Below, in pieces: positions 16,934 to 28,249 of a stretch of DNA of 64,000 nucleotides (positions are counted from its first letter, which is position 1; each line of letters opens with the position of its first letter). The stretch is from Streptomyces sp. 2131.1 (GTDB taxonomy: Bacteria > Actinomycetota > Actinomycetes > Streptomycetales > Streptomycetaceae). A program made the position numbers and the translations under genes. The notes below the pieces were generated by a model that made no database searches, was not told the DNA's origin, and was given only the letters and a program-made list of their open reading frames with translations. Location of the stretch: assembly GCF_900105515.1 (NCBI RefSeq), contig NZ_FNSY01000001.1:1302001-1366000 (forward strand). Direction: 5' to 3'.

Positions 16934-18226
16934 TCAGCGCTGGTAGCGGGCCAGGACCCGGTTGCCGTCGGTCACCAGACGCTTCTTCAGCTCGGCGGCG
17001 TCGATCGCGCCGCTGTAGTACTCCTGGAGCGCGGGCGTCGCCACCTTGTCCTTCCACTCGGGGTAGCCGCGCACCGACTGGGCCGGGGCGGAGCGCAGCG
17101 ACCCGGCGAGCGCGGCGCCCGTCGCCCAGCCCAGGTGCGCGGTGTGCAGCGCGGGGTCGGCCAGCGCCTCGGTGCCGGTGGGCAGCATCCAGTCCCCCTT
17201 GGCCAGGCGGACCATGTTGGCGGGCTTGAGCAGGAAGTCGATGAAGCGGACCGCCTCCTTCTTGTGCGGGCTGTCCTCGGCCACGGACAGGGTCTGCGGG
17301 CTCACCCCCTGCGCCAGTCCGTCCCGGCCCGCCGGGGCGGGCAGCACCGTCCACTCGAACCCCTCCGGCGCCTGCTCGACGACCTGCTGGCGGTACGAGA
17401 ACCCGAGCGGCACCATCGCGTACTTGCCGCCGAAGAAGCCCGGCAGGGTGTCGCCGCCGCCCATGCCGAGCGCGGTGCGGGCGGCGCTGTGGTCGGTGTT
17501 GACCTGGTCGTGGATGGTGCCGGGCACGACCTGGTCGCCCTCCCCCATCGCGACGGTCACCTTGCCGTCGGCGCCCCGGTGGAAGAGCTGCCCGCCCGCC
17601 GCGAGGCCGAGGTTGAGGGTGACGGAGACGGGTTCCTTGAGCGGCCAGGCGACCCCGTACCGGCCCTTGCCCGTCAGCTCCTCGGTCACCTTCCGGAACT
17701 CCGCCCAGCTCCACGGCTCCTCGGGGGTGGGGATGCGGACCCCGGACGCCTTGAGGATCTTGGTGTTGGCGATCAGGACCCTCGGCTCCTGGAGGAACGG
17801 CACGCCGTAGACCCCGCCGTCGAAGGTGGCCGTCTCCCAGCTGTTGCCGGGGATGGCGTCGGTCAGCCCCTTCGGCAGGAGCGGGCGCAGGTCGGCGAGG
17901 TAGCCGCCGTACGCGAAGTCGGCGAGGTCGTCGGAGGCGTCGTGGATGATGTCGGGCGCCTCGCCGCCCTCGAAGGAAGTGAGGAGCTGGTCGTGGACGC
18001 TGTCCCAGCTGCCCTGGACGTACTCGACGTGGATGTCCGGGTGGGCCGCGTTCCACTCCTTCACCAGCTGCTTGTTGATGTCGACGGACTCCTTCTGCCA
18101 GGCCAGCGACTGGAAGCGGAGCGTGATCCTCCCGTCCGTGTCGCCGTCGCCGCCCCCGCCGCAGCCGGTGAGCAGCAGGGCCAGCGCGGTGGCCGCCGCG
18201 GCGGCGTTGCGTACGAGCGCGCGCAT
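16934..18226 (-). CDS. Sugar ABC transporter substrate-binding lipoprotein
   Basis: A 430-residue family 1 extracellular solute-binding protein. The N-terminus has a hydrophobic signal ending in the lipobox LLTGC near residue 23. Binding-fold features include FEGGEAPDIIHDASDDLADFA, typical of sugar importers, and a C-terminal region with PALQEYYSGAIDAAELKKRL. It is the third gene of a leftward permease-permease-binding protein operon and overlaps the preceding permease (TGATG). The sugar is unknown. Confidence 0.88.
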   Translation of the reverse strand: MRALVRNAAAAATALALLLTGCGGGGDGDTDGRITLRFQSLAWQKESVDINKQLVKEWNAAHPDIHVEYVQGSWDSVHDQLLTSFEGGEAPDIIHDASDDLADFAYGGYLADLRPLLPKGLTDAIPGNSWETATFDGGVYGVPFLQEPRVLIANTKILKASGVRIPTPEEPWSWAEFRKVTEELTGKGRYGVAWPLKEPVSVTLNLGLAAGGQLFHRGADGKVTVAMGEGDQVVPGTIHDQVNTDHSAARTALGMGGGDTLPGFFGGKYAMVPLGFSYRQQVVEQAPEGFEWTVLPAPAGRDGLAQGVSPQTLSVAEDSPHKKEAVRFIDFLLKPANMVRLAKGDWMLPTGTEALADPALHTAHLGWATGAALAGSLRSAPAQSVRGYPEWKDKVATPALQEYYSGAIDAAELKKRLVTDGNRVLARYQR

Positions 18227-19065
18227 CAGCTCTTCACCGCCCCGGCCAGCATGCCGCCGGTGATCCGCCGCTGGATCACGGCGAACAGGACGAGCGACGG
18301 GAGGGTGGCGAGGAACGCGGCGGCGGCGAGCGGCCCGAGGTCGCTTGCACCCTCGGCGCCGAGGAAGTGCGTCAGTACGACCGGCAAGGTCTGCTTCTCC
18401 GGGGTCTTGAGGAGGACGAGGGCGAAGAAGAACTCGTTCCACGCGGTGATGAACGCGAACAGGGCCGTGGCGACGATCCCGGGCGCCAGCAGCGGGGCGG
18501 TGACGGAGACCAGCGTCCGCAGCCGCCCGGCCCCGTCGACCGCCGCCGCCTCCTCCAGCTCGCGCGGCACGGCCCGTACGTAGCCGACGAGCATCCACAG
18601 CGCGAAGGGCAGCGCCCACACCACGTAGACCATGATCAGCCCCCAGAGGGTGTTGATCAGGTGCAGGTTCTTCAGCACCAGGAACAGCGGAATGATCAGC
18701 AGCACGAACGGGAACGCCTGGCTGATCACCACCCAGCCGGTGGCTGCCGTGGAGAGCCTGGTGCGGTGGCGGGCCATCACATAGGCCATCGGGGTCGCGA
18801 TCAGGACGGCGATCAGCCCGGCCGAGAGCGCGGCGATCAGCGAGTTGGCGGCGGCCCGCAGCAGCGGCTGCTCGGCGAACGCCTGCCGGAAGTTGTCCAG
18901 CGTCGGGTGCTGCGGGATCCAGGTCGGGTGCAGGGAGCCGAGCTCCGGCGCGGGCTTGAAGGCGGTGGAGATCAGCCACAGGAACGGGAACGCCAGGAAG
19001 ACCAGGTAGCACAGCAGCGCCACGTACTGCCCGGCGCGCACGGACCGTTTGGTACGCATGCTCAT
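18226..19065 (-). CDS. Carbohydrate ABC transporter permease (MalG type)
   Basis: A 279-residue permease with six predicted helices, beginning YVALLCYLVFLAFPFLWLIS. The EAA loop reads ELEEAAAVDGAGRLRTLVSV, which docks the ATPase. The ATG at 19065 overlaps the stop of the upstream permease by ATGA. It pairs with the MalF-type protein encoded just before it. Confidence 0.9.
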   Translation of the reverse strand: MSMRTKRSVRAGQYVALLCYLVFLAFPFLWLISTAFKPAPELGSLHPTWIPQHPTLDNFRQAFAEQPLLRAAANSLIAALSAGLIAVLIATPMAYVMARHRTRLSTAATGWVVISQAFPFVLLIIPLFLVLKNLHLINTLWGLIMVYVVWALPFALWMLVGYVRAVPRELEEAAAVDGAGRLRTLVSVTAPLLAPGIVATALFAFITAWNEFFFALVLLKTPEKQTLPVVLTHFLGAEGASDLGPLAAAAFLATLPSLVLFAVIQRRITGGMLAGAVKS

Positions 19066-20003
19066 CGCTCGTCGCCTCCCCCGAGCCGGCCGGCGAGATA
19101 CACGGCGAGGATCACGGAGATCACCGCGACCATCACACAGCCCATCGCGGCGGCGTAGCCGAACTGTCCGTAGCGGAAGGCCTCCTCGTACGCGAAGAGC
19201 ATCGGCAGCCTGGTCCGGCCGCCGGGGCCGCCGTTGGTCAGGACGTAGACCAGGGCGAAGGAGTTGAAGTTCCAGATGAAGTTGAGCGCGGTGATGGAGA
19301 GGGCGACCGGTCTGATGGCGGGCCAGGTCACCGTCCTGAACCGGCGCCACGCACCCGCCCCGTCCAGCGCGGCGGCCTCGTGGAGTTCGTGCGGGGTGTT
19401 CTGGAGCCCGGCCAGCAGGGCGACCGTGGTCTGCGGCATCCCGGACCAGACGCCGACGAGGATGACCGCGGGCAGCGCGGTGGCGAGCCCGGTCAGCCAG
19501 TCCCGGCCGTCCCCGAGCCCCAGGTCGCGGATGGTCTCGTTGAGGATGCCGGCGTCCGGGTTGTAGACGAGGCGCCACATGATGCCGACGACAACCTCGG
19601 GCATCGCCCACGGGATGATCGCCAGGGCCCGGGCCAGCCAGCGCATCCGCAGGTTCTCGTTGAGCAGCAGCGCGAGGCCGAGCGCGAGCACGAACTGCGG
19701 GACGGTGACGCCGACCGCCCACACCAGGCCGATCCGGAACGACTCCCAGAACAGCCCGTCGTGCAGCAGGTCCTGGAAGTTCAGCGTGCCGGTCCACTGC
19801 GTGGAGCGCGTACGGCCGGACTGGGCGTCGGTGAAGGCCAGCGCGATGCCGTAGAGCAGCGGGCCGACGCTCAGGACGAGGATCGGGATGAGGGCCGGCA
19901 GCACCAGGAACCAGGTTCCGGCACCCCGGTCGGGCCGTCCGTCGGTGCGGTTGCCGGGAGGTCCGTGGCGCCCGGACCGCACGGTTGCACTCGCCAATGT
20001 CAT
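19062..20003 (-). CDS. Sugar ABC transporter permease (MalF type)
   Basis: A 313-residue permease with a charged N-terminus of about 28 residues and six helices (GTWFLVLPALIPILVLSVGP is the first). The EAA loop is HELHEAAALDGAGAWRRF. The ATG at 20003 follows the RBS aaaggggg. It is the first gene of the operon; the palindrome gtcgatcgac at 20021-20030 lies 18 bases upstream and could be a LacI-type operator. No ATPase gene is present, so a shared ATPase such as MsiK probably serves it. Confidence 0.9.
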   Translation of the reverse strand: MTLASATVRSGRHGPPGNRTDGRPDRGAGTWFLVLPALIPILVLSVGPLLYGIALAFTDAQSGRTRSTQWTGTLNFQDLLHDGLFWESFRIGLVWAVGVTVPQFVLALGLALLLNENLRMRWLARALAIIPWAMPEVVVGIMWRLVYNPDAGILNETIRDLGLGDGRDWLTGLATALPAVILVGVWSGMPQTTVALLAGLQNTPHELHEAAALDGAGAWRRFRTVTWPAIRPVALSITALNFIWNFNSFALVYVLTNGGPGGRTRLPMLFAYEEAFRYGQFGYAAAMGCVMVAVISVILAVYLAGRLGGGDER

Positions 20004-20128
20004 ACTTACGCCCCCTTTGCGTCGATCGACCGGCTTCTTGCCGTTCTGGCCGCTCAGGTGGCCTCCGTCATCGTGCTGACGGACCGCCGGTTCGTCAAGG
20101 CAACCTGCACGGATGCGAAAATCGGGCC

Positions 20129-20995
20129 ATGAACGAGATGGAAGCGCGCGAGGTGCTGGCCGCCGCCGGGTTCCCCGGTGGGGCGGAGCTGATCGCGCTC
20201 GGCGAGAACGCGGTGTTCGCCTCCGGCGACCTCGTCGTCAAGGTCGGCCGGGACGCCGTGCGCCACCCGGAACTGCTGGAGCGGGCCGAGCGCGAGGTGG
20301 CCGTCGCACGGTGGCTCGCCGCGTCCGGAGTCCCCGCCGTGCGGGCTGCCGGGGAGACGGCCCGGGCGGTCGACGGCCACCCGGTGACCGTGTGGCACCG
20401 GCTGCCACAGGCGGTGCGGCCCGCCGAGCCGCGCGATCTGGCCCCGCTGCTCGGCGCCGTGCACGCGTTGCCCGCCCCGGAGGGCTTCGCGCTGCCGCGC
20501 CGGGAGCTGCTGGGCGGCGTCGAGCGGTGGCTGCGGCTGGCGGGCGACGCGATCGACCCGGCCGACGCGGCGTATCTGCGCGAGCGGCGCGACGGCTTCG
20601 CGGCGGCGGCCGCGGCGCTGGTCCCGCATCTGCCGCCGGGTCCGATCCACGGCGACGCGCTGGCGCGCAACGTCCATGTCGGGCCGGACGGGCCGGTCCT
20701 GGTGGACCTGGAGACCTTCTCCTCGGACCTGCGCGAGCACGATCTGGTGGTCCTCGCCCTGTCCCGCGACCGGTACGGCCTGGCGGCCGACGCCTATGAC
20801 GCGTTCACCGATGCGTACGGGTGGGACGTGCGCGAGTGGGACGGCTGCGGGGTGCTGCGCGGGGCGCGGGAGACGGCGAGCTGTGCGTGGGTGGCGCAAC
20901 ACGCGCCGTCCAACGCGGCCGCTCTCGCGGAGTTCCGGCGCAGGGTGGCGTCCCTGCGGGACGGGGACCCTTCGGTGCGGTGGTATCCGTTCTGA
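20129..20995 (+). CDS. Aminoglycoside phosphotransferase (APH) family kinase
   Basis: A 288-residue protein-kinase-like phosphotransferase. The Brenner-type catalytic loop reads PIHGDALARNVHV near residue 175 (catalytic Asp, Asn) and the metal-binding Asp is in LVDLETFS. The N-lobe Lys is in DLVVKVGRD. The ATG at 20129 is the first sensible start; the frame upstream overlaps the divergent operon promoter. Family members phosphorylate sugars, choline or antibiotics, and nothing here decides among them. Confidence 0.82.
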   Translation: MNEMEAREVLAAAGFPGGAELIALGENAVFASGDLVVKVGRDAVRHPELLERAEREVAVARWLAASGVPAVRAAGETARAVDGHPVTVWHRLPQAVRPAEPRDLAPLLGAVHALPAPEGFALPRRELLGGVERWLRLAGDAIDPADAAYLRERRDGFAAAAAALVPHLPPGPIHGDALARNVHVGPDGPVLVDLETFSSDLREHDLVVLALSRDRYGLAADAYDAFTDAYGWDVREWDGCGVLRGARETASCAWVAQHAPSNAAALAEFRRRVASLRDGDPSVRWYPF

Positions 20996-21030
20996 GTCGG
21001 CTGGGTGCCCCCGGCGTGCCGGTCCAGCGT

Positions 21031-21193
21031 TTGTCCTCAATCGCCGGACGGGCTTGGATTGGCCCTCCTCACGGCGGAGGTGGCCCGGGCGCCCGCCGAT
21101 CGATTGTCCTCAATCGCCGGACGGGCTTGGATTTCCGGCCGCGGGCAGAAGACGGCAGGCGGCACGATCCAGCCCGTCCGGCGATTGAGGACA
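21031..21193. repeat. REP-like intergenic repeats, two direct and one inverted
   Basis: A near-30-base unit with core tcaatcgccggacgggct lies at 21031-21060 and 21104-21133 in the same orientation and at 21167-21193 inverted. The second and third copies can pair into a stem of about 27 bp. The unit resembles a repeat I recall in many Streptomyces intergenic regions. It sits between convergent genes and may act as a bidirectional terminator. Confidence 0.8.
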
Positions 21194-21219
21194 CCACGCG
21201 GACGGGCGTGACGCGCGCT

Positions 21220-21948
21220 TCAGGCGGTCGTGCGCACCGGCTCCCGCACCGGCCATCGGCCGTCCACCACCGCGTCCGCCGTGCCCTTGCGGCGGAGGAA
21301 CTGCTGGAAGTCCGCGGCCCACTCCGCGTACCAGGCGATCTGGCGTTCGTGCAGCCGGTCGGCCGGAAGTTCGGCGACGACGCGGTGGCGGGCGGCTATC
21401 GCGTACGCCACGCGCACCGCGGCCAGCGCGTCCGCCGTCGCGTCGTGGGCTCCGCCGTGGACCACGCCGTACTCGACGCAGACCGCCTCCAGGTTGCGCT
21501 TGCCCTTGCGGTAGCGGTCGACGGCCCGGTCGATGGTGTACGGGTCGATGACGGGGCCGACGGGGGCGCCGTCGAGCCGGTCGGCGAGCGAGGGCAGCCC
21601 GTGGCGGTGCAACTCGGCGGTGAGCAGGGTGAGATCGAAGGCCGCGTTGTACGCCACGACGGGCGTGCCCCGGCGCCAGTACCCGGCGAGCGTGTCGGCG
21701 ATCTCGTCGGCGACCTCACGGGCCGGCCGGCCCTCGGCGGCCGCGCGCTCGTTGCTGATGCCGTGGATCGCGGAGGCCTGGGCGGGGATGCGGATGCCCG
21801 GGTCGGCCAGCCAGCTGTGCCGGGCCACCGGCTCACCGTCCCGGCCGTCGACGGCGATCACCGCGGCCGTCACGATCCGGGCCTCCAGCGGGTCCGTCCC
21901 CGTCGTCTCCAGATCGAAGCCGACCAGCGCGTGCCGGTGCCAGCTCAT
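21220..21948 (-). CDS. DEDDh 3'-5' exonuclease (DnaQ-like)
   Basis: A 242-residue exonuclease of the DNA polymerase III epsilon type. The catalytic acids are seen in GFDLETTGTDP (ExoI), AYNAAFDLTLL (ExoII) and HDATADALA (ExoIII, with the DEDDh His). The start at 21948 follows aggaggtacggg. The C-terminus (AEWAADFQQFLRRKG) resembles the extension in Streptomyces homologues. It is not linked to a polymerase gene; a repair or processing role is likely. Confidence 0.9.
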   Translation of the reverse strand: MSWHRHALVGFDLETTGTDPLEARIVTAAVIAVDGRDGEPVARHSWLADPGIRIPAQASAIHGISNERAAAEGRPAREVADEIADTLAGYWRRGTPVVAYNAAFDLTLLTAELHRHGLPSLADRLDGAPVGPVIDPYTIDRAVDRYRKGKRNLEAVCVEYGVVHGGAHDATADALAAVRVAYAIAARHRVVAELPADRLHERQIAWYAEWAADFQQFLRRKGTADAVVDGRWPVREPVRTTA

Positions 21949-22014
21949 CCCGTACCTCCTTCGTGGTGCTCCCCCGGATGTCGACCACCCTCGCACGGGC
22001 CACTGACAACGCCG

Positions 22015-23247
22015 TCAGGAGACCGGCCGGGAGTCCGTCCACACGGACTCGAACTCCTCGCGGTAGGTCTCGAAGAGCCCGTGCTCGTACCCCTGCCCCG
22101 CCCGTACCACGGCACGCCCGCCGCCGCGCAGCACCAGCACCGGCGCCTCCATGCCGCGCGCCCGGCGCAGATAGGTCTGCACGACGCCGACCGCGTCGGC
22201 CCCGTCGCCGTCGACCAGGTAGGCCGTGAAGCGCGGGGTCTCGTCGAAGACGTGGATCTCGAAGGCGCCCGGGTCGCGGAGCTTGGACCGCACGCGCCGC
22301 ATGTGCAGGATGTTCATCTCCACGGACCGGCTCAGCTCGCCCTTCTTGAGGCCGAGCTCCCGTTCACGGCGCTTGACCGCGCTGCTGGCCGGGTTGATGA
22401 AGAGCAGCCGGATCCGGCAGCCCGACTCGGCGAGCCGGATGAGGCGGCGTCCGGAGAAGTTCTGCACCAGGAGGTTGAGCCCTATCCCGATCGCGTCCAG
22501 CCGGCGCGCGTCGCCGAAGAGGTCCTCGGCGGGCAGCTGGCGCTGGAGGCGGACCCGGTCGGAGTGGACGGAGACCACGTCCGCGTACCGGTCGCCCACC
22601 AGCTCCTCGACGGCGTCGACCGGGAGCCGGTCGGAGGAGGGCACGGCCGCCCCGCTGCCCAGCATCTCCAGGAGCCGGGACGAGGCCCGCTCCGCCTGGG
22701 CGAGGACCGCCTCGTTGAGGGCGCGGTTGCGGGAGACGACGTTGCGTGCGACCTCCAGCTCGTCGAGTGCCAGTTCGACGTCGCGGCGGTCGTCGAAGTA
22801 CGGCTCGAAGCAGGGCCAGTGCTGGACCATCAGCTCGCGGAGCTGGGGCAGCGTGAGGAAGCTGAGGACGTTGTCGTCGGCCGGGTCGAGCAGATAGCCC
22901 TTGCGGCGGGAGACCTCGCGCACGGCGACGGCGCGCTGCACCCACTCCTGGCCGGCGGGCCCGGCCGCGGCCACCACCCAGTCCTCGCCGTGCACGGGTT
23001 CGTAGATCGGCCGGAGCACCGCCGCGACCACGGCGCGCAGCCGCTGTTCGACGAGATTCAGCCAGATATAGGCGCGCCCGGCCCGCTGGGCGCGCGTGCG
23101 CACCTCGCTCCAGGCGTCGGCGCCCCAGTCCAGTTCCGCGCCGATCTCCAGGGGCTGCGCCAGCGAGACCGCCCCGGGCGGGACCTCGGCCACGTCCCCC
23201 TCGTGAGCCGCGTCACCAGGGGGCAGCTCGAACCCTCCCGAGCTCAC
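22015..23247 (-). CDS. SAV2148-type HEPN domain protein
   Basis: A 410-residue soluble protein matching the family named after S. avermitilis SAV2148. The N-terminus is acidic and Pro/Gly rich. The middle is helical with RAYIWLNLVEQRLRAVVAAV and a run resembling HEPN helices; HEPN domains often are RNases with an R-x4-6-H motif, but no clear one is seen. The GTG at 23247 is my choice; a frame ATG at 23283 exists. The function is unknown. It lies near the exonuclease but on its own transcript. Confidence 0.75.
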   Translation of the reverse strand: MSSGGFELPPGDAAHEGDVAEVPPGAVSLAQPLEIGAELDWGADAWSEVRTRAQRAGRAYIWLNLVEQRLRAVVAAVLRPIYEPVHGEDWVVAAAGPAGQEWVQRAVAVREVSRRKGYLLDPADDNVLSFLTLPQLRELMVQHWPCFEPYFDDRRDVELALDELEVARNVVSRNRALNEAVLAQAERASSRLLEMLGSGAAVPSSDRLPVDAVEELVGDRYADVVSVHSDRVRLQRQLPAEDLFGDARRLDAIGIGLNLLVQNFSGRRLIRLAESGCRIRLLFINPASSAVKRRERELGLKKGELSRSVEMNILHMRRVRSKLRDPGAFEIHVFDETPRFTAYLVDGDGADAVGVVQTYLRRARGMEAPVLVLRGGGRAVVRAGQGYEHGLFETYREEFESVWTDSRPVS

Positions 23248-23614
23248 CCACGCACCGCCTTCCACTCCCCCACCAACGATCAAGGAAGGGTACTCCGGGA
23301 GCGGGAGCCGGTGCAGCCGGATGCGCAGGCTCCTCTACCAACTCCCCATGGAATCAGACCTGTTCCGGTCGCCGGGTTCGACTGGAGTGAGCTGATTCAT
23401 AGTGATTAAACACCCCAGCGAGGACCGTGAACCGGACAGCCGTGGACAGGATGCGATCAGAGGCCGGTTCCGGGCGACACGGAGAGGCACGAGGTTGACC
23501 GACCGGCCGACGTCCTAGGTAAGGGGGGCTCTTTCGGGGAAGATCTGGGCCGGGGCCCCCAGGCGGTCCCGTAGTTCCCCAGGCGACCGCGGCAGAACTG
23601 GAAGAGTCGAATCC
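23248..23614. other. Intergenic region upstream of glgX and HEPN gene
   Basis: About 370 bases with no supported gene. An AT-rich island lies at 23391-23410. A TTGACC (23495-23500) and a TAGGTA (23516-23521), 15 bases apart, form a weak candidate promoter toward glgX. No strong hairpin was noticed. Confidence 0.35.
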
Positions 23615-25789
<2,175 letters not shown>

Positions 25790-25804
25790 CCGGGATGCGG
25801 CGCC

Positions 25805-25856
25805 GCCCGCGTCACCCCGTCGTGCCCTTGTGCCCGGCGGGGTGACACAGGCGGGC
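25805..25856. terminator. Hairpin between glgX and treY
   Basis: Arms gtcaccccg (25811-25819) and cggggtgac (25838-25846) pair perfectly, extended by gcccgc (25805-25810) with gcgggc (25851-25856) across a 4-base bulge. It could terminate or attenuate glgX transcripts before treY. Confidence 0.6.
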
Positions 25857-25879
25857 CGGATGTGGGTACGAAGGTCTCC

Positions 25880-28246
25880 ATGACGCCTACCGCCACGTAC
25901 CGGCTGCAGCTCCAGCCCGAGTTCCCGTTCCGGGCCGCCGAGGACGCCGTTCCGTATCTCGCCTCGCTCGGCGTCTCCCATCTGCATCTGTCACCGGTCC
26001 TGGAGGCCGTGCCCGGCTCCCGGCACGGTTACGACGTCACCGACCACGGCCGCGTCCGGGCCGAGCTGGGCGGCGAGGAGGGGCTGCGGCGCCTCGCGCA
26101 CACGGCGCGCGAGCACGGGCTCGGCCTGGTCCTGGACATCGTGCCCAACCACATGGCGGCCGACCCCCGCCACAACCACGCCCTGCGCGAGGTGCTGCGC
26201 GAGGGCCCGGAGTCCCCGTACGCCCGCTGGTTCGACATCGACTGGGCGGCCGGCGACGGCCGGATGCTGCTGCCGGTGCTGGGCGGCCGGATCGGCGACG
26301 AGATGGACGGGATGCGGATCGACGGCGAGGTGCTGCGCTACGGCGAGCAGGAGTTCCCGCTCCGGGCCGGCACCGCCCACCTCCCGCTGCCGGAGCTGCT
26401 GGACGCCCAGCACTACCGGCTCGGCTGGTGGCGGCTGGCCCGCACCGAGCTGAACTACCGCCGGTTCTTCACCATCTCGGACCTGATCGGGGTACGGGTG
26501 GAGGACCCGGAGGTCTTCGCCGCCACCCACGGCAAGATCCTCGAACTGGTCCGGGACGGCGTCGTGGACGGCCTGCGCATCGACCACCCGGACGGGCTCG
26601 CCGACCCGGCCGGCTACCTGTCGCGGCTCTCCGAGGAGAGCGGCGGGGTGTGGACGGTGGTGGAGAAGATCCTCACCGGCTCCGAGCAGCTGCCGGCCGG
26701 CTGGGCCGTCGCCGGGACCACGGGATACGACGCGCTGTACCGGATCGACGGCCTCTTCACCGACCCCCGGGGCGCCGCCGAGCTGCTGGGCCACTACCGC
26801 GAGGCCGCGTCCCCCGCCGGCGACCGGGGCGGCTACTGGACGGCGACCGTGCGCCGGGCCGCGTACCGCGTCGTCACCCATGAACTGGCGGCGGAGACCG
26901 AGCTGCTGACCCGCCTCGCGTCCCGGATCTGCGCCGGGGACCCCGCGCTGCGCGACCACGCCCCCTGGGCGCTGCGCACCGCCGTGCGCGAGCTGCTGGT
27001 CCGCGTCCCGGTCTACCGCCCGTACGTGACGGCGGGCGGCCCCTGCTCCGAGGCGGCCGGGGCGACGCTCGACGCGACGACGGTGAGCGACGCCAAGGCG
27101 GTCTTCGCCGTACGGGAGGAGGCCTCGGCCGTCGACGTGGTGCGGGACCTGGCGCTGGGGCGGCTCGGTGCCGGCGGGGACCGGGCGGCGTTCTGCGCCC
27201 GGTTCGCGCAGACGTCGTCCGCGCTGCGGGCGAAGGCGGTCGAGGACACCGCGTACTACCGCTATCTGCCGCTCATCTCGGCCAACGAGGTGGGCGGCGA
27301 CCCGGGGCACCCGGCCGTCGAGCCGGAGGACTTCCACGCCTTCTGCACCCGGCTCGCCCGCGACTGGCCCGCCACCGGGACGGCCCTGACGACGCATGAC
27401 ACGAAGCGCAGCGCCGACGTGCGGGCGGGCATCGCGGTGCTGTCGCAGTGCCCGGGGCGGTGGGCCGGGCTGGTCGCGGGGCTCGACCGGTCCGCCCAGG
27501 TGGCGCCCGATCCGCAGCTGGCCTGGCAGGCGTGGCAGACGGCGGTGGGCTGCGCGGGGATTCCGGCGGACGAGCGGGCGGCGCGGCTCGAGCCGGCGCT
27601 GCTGAAGGCGGTGCGCGAGTCGGGCCTGTTCACGAGCTGGACGGAGCCCGACCCGGTGTACGAGCGGATGGCGTCGGACTTCATCGCCGCCGGGCCCGCC
27701 GCGGACACCGGGCCGGTGCGGTCCCTCGTGGAGGAGTTCGCCGCCCCGCTCGCCACCCATGTGCGGGCGCAGTCGCTGGGGGCGGCGCTGGTGCACCTGA
27801 CGATGCCCGGAGTGCCGGACCTCTACCAGGGCACCGAGCGCACGTACCTGGCGCTGGTCGACCCGGACAACCGGCGACCCTTCGAGGAGCCGTCGCCGGA
27901 CGCGCCCGCCGACGAGAAGGCGGAGCTGACCGCGGCGGCGCTGCGGCTGCGGCGGGAGCGGCCCGCGGTGTTCGGCGAGTCGGGGACGTACGCCCCGCTG
28001 CGCGCATCGGGCCCGGCGGCGGCGCACTGTGTGGCGTTCTGCCGGTCCGGGGAGGTCGTCACGGCGGTGACCCGGCTGTCACTGCGGCTCGCGGAGTCCG
28101 GCGGCTGGCGCGGGACGCGGCTGGCCCTGCCGGACGACGGGGTGTGGCGTGACCTCCTCGCGCCGGGCCGCGAGTTCACGGGCGGCACGGCCGAGGTGGC
28201 GGACCTGTTCGCGGACCGGCCGGTGGCGCTCCTGGTACGGGGGTGA
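25880..28246 (+). CDS. treY: Malto-oligosyltrehalose synthase TreY
   Basis: A 788-residue GH13 enzyme that isomerises the reducing-end bond of malto-oligosaccharides to alpha,alpha-1,1. The family N-terminus ATYRLQLQPEFPF is present, with SHLHLSPVLEAVPGS, DIVPNHMA, the nucleophile region GLRIDHPDGL and the late HLTMPGVPDLYQGTE. The ATG at 25880 follows cgaaggtctcc. It works with TreZ, encoded at 35048. The length matches the family. Confidence 0.95.
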   Translation: MTPTATYRLQLQPEFPFRAAEDAVPYLASLGVSHLHLSPVLEAVPGSRHGYDVTDHGRVRAELGGEEGLRRLAHTAREHGLGLVLDIVPNHMAADPRHNHALREVLREGPESPYARWFDIDWAAGDGRMLLPVLGGRIGDEMDGMRIDGEVLRYGEQEFPLRAGTAHLPLPELLDAQHYRLGWWRLARTELNYRRFFTISDLIGVRVEDPEVFAATHGKILELVRDGVVDGLRIDHPDGLADPAGYLSRLSEESGGVWTVVEKILTGSEQLPAGWAVAGTTGYDALYRIDGLFTDPRGAAELLGHYREAASPAGDRGGYWTATVRRAAYRVVTHELAAETELLTRLASRICAGDPALRDHAPWALRTAVRELLVRVPVYRPYVTAGGPCSEAAGATLDATTVSDAKAVFAVREEASAVDVVRDLALGRLGAGGDRAAFCARFAQTSSALRAKAVEDTAYYRYLPLISANEVGGDPGHPAVEPEDFHAFCTRLARDWPATGTALTTHDTKRSADVRAGIAVLSQCPGRWAGLVAGLDRSAQVAPDPQLAWQAWQTAVGCAGIPADERAARLEPALLKAVRESGLFTSWTEPDPVYERMASDFIAAGPAADTGPVRSLVEEFAAPLATHVRAQSLGAALVHLTMPGVPDLYQGTERTYLALVDPDNRRPFEEPSPDAPADEKAELTAAALRLRRERPAVFGESGTYAPLRASGPAAAHCVAFCRSGEVVTAVTRLSLRLAESGGWRGTRLALPDDGVWRDLLAPGREFTGGTAEVADLFADRPVALLVRG

Positions 28247-28249
28247 GGC

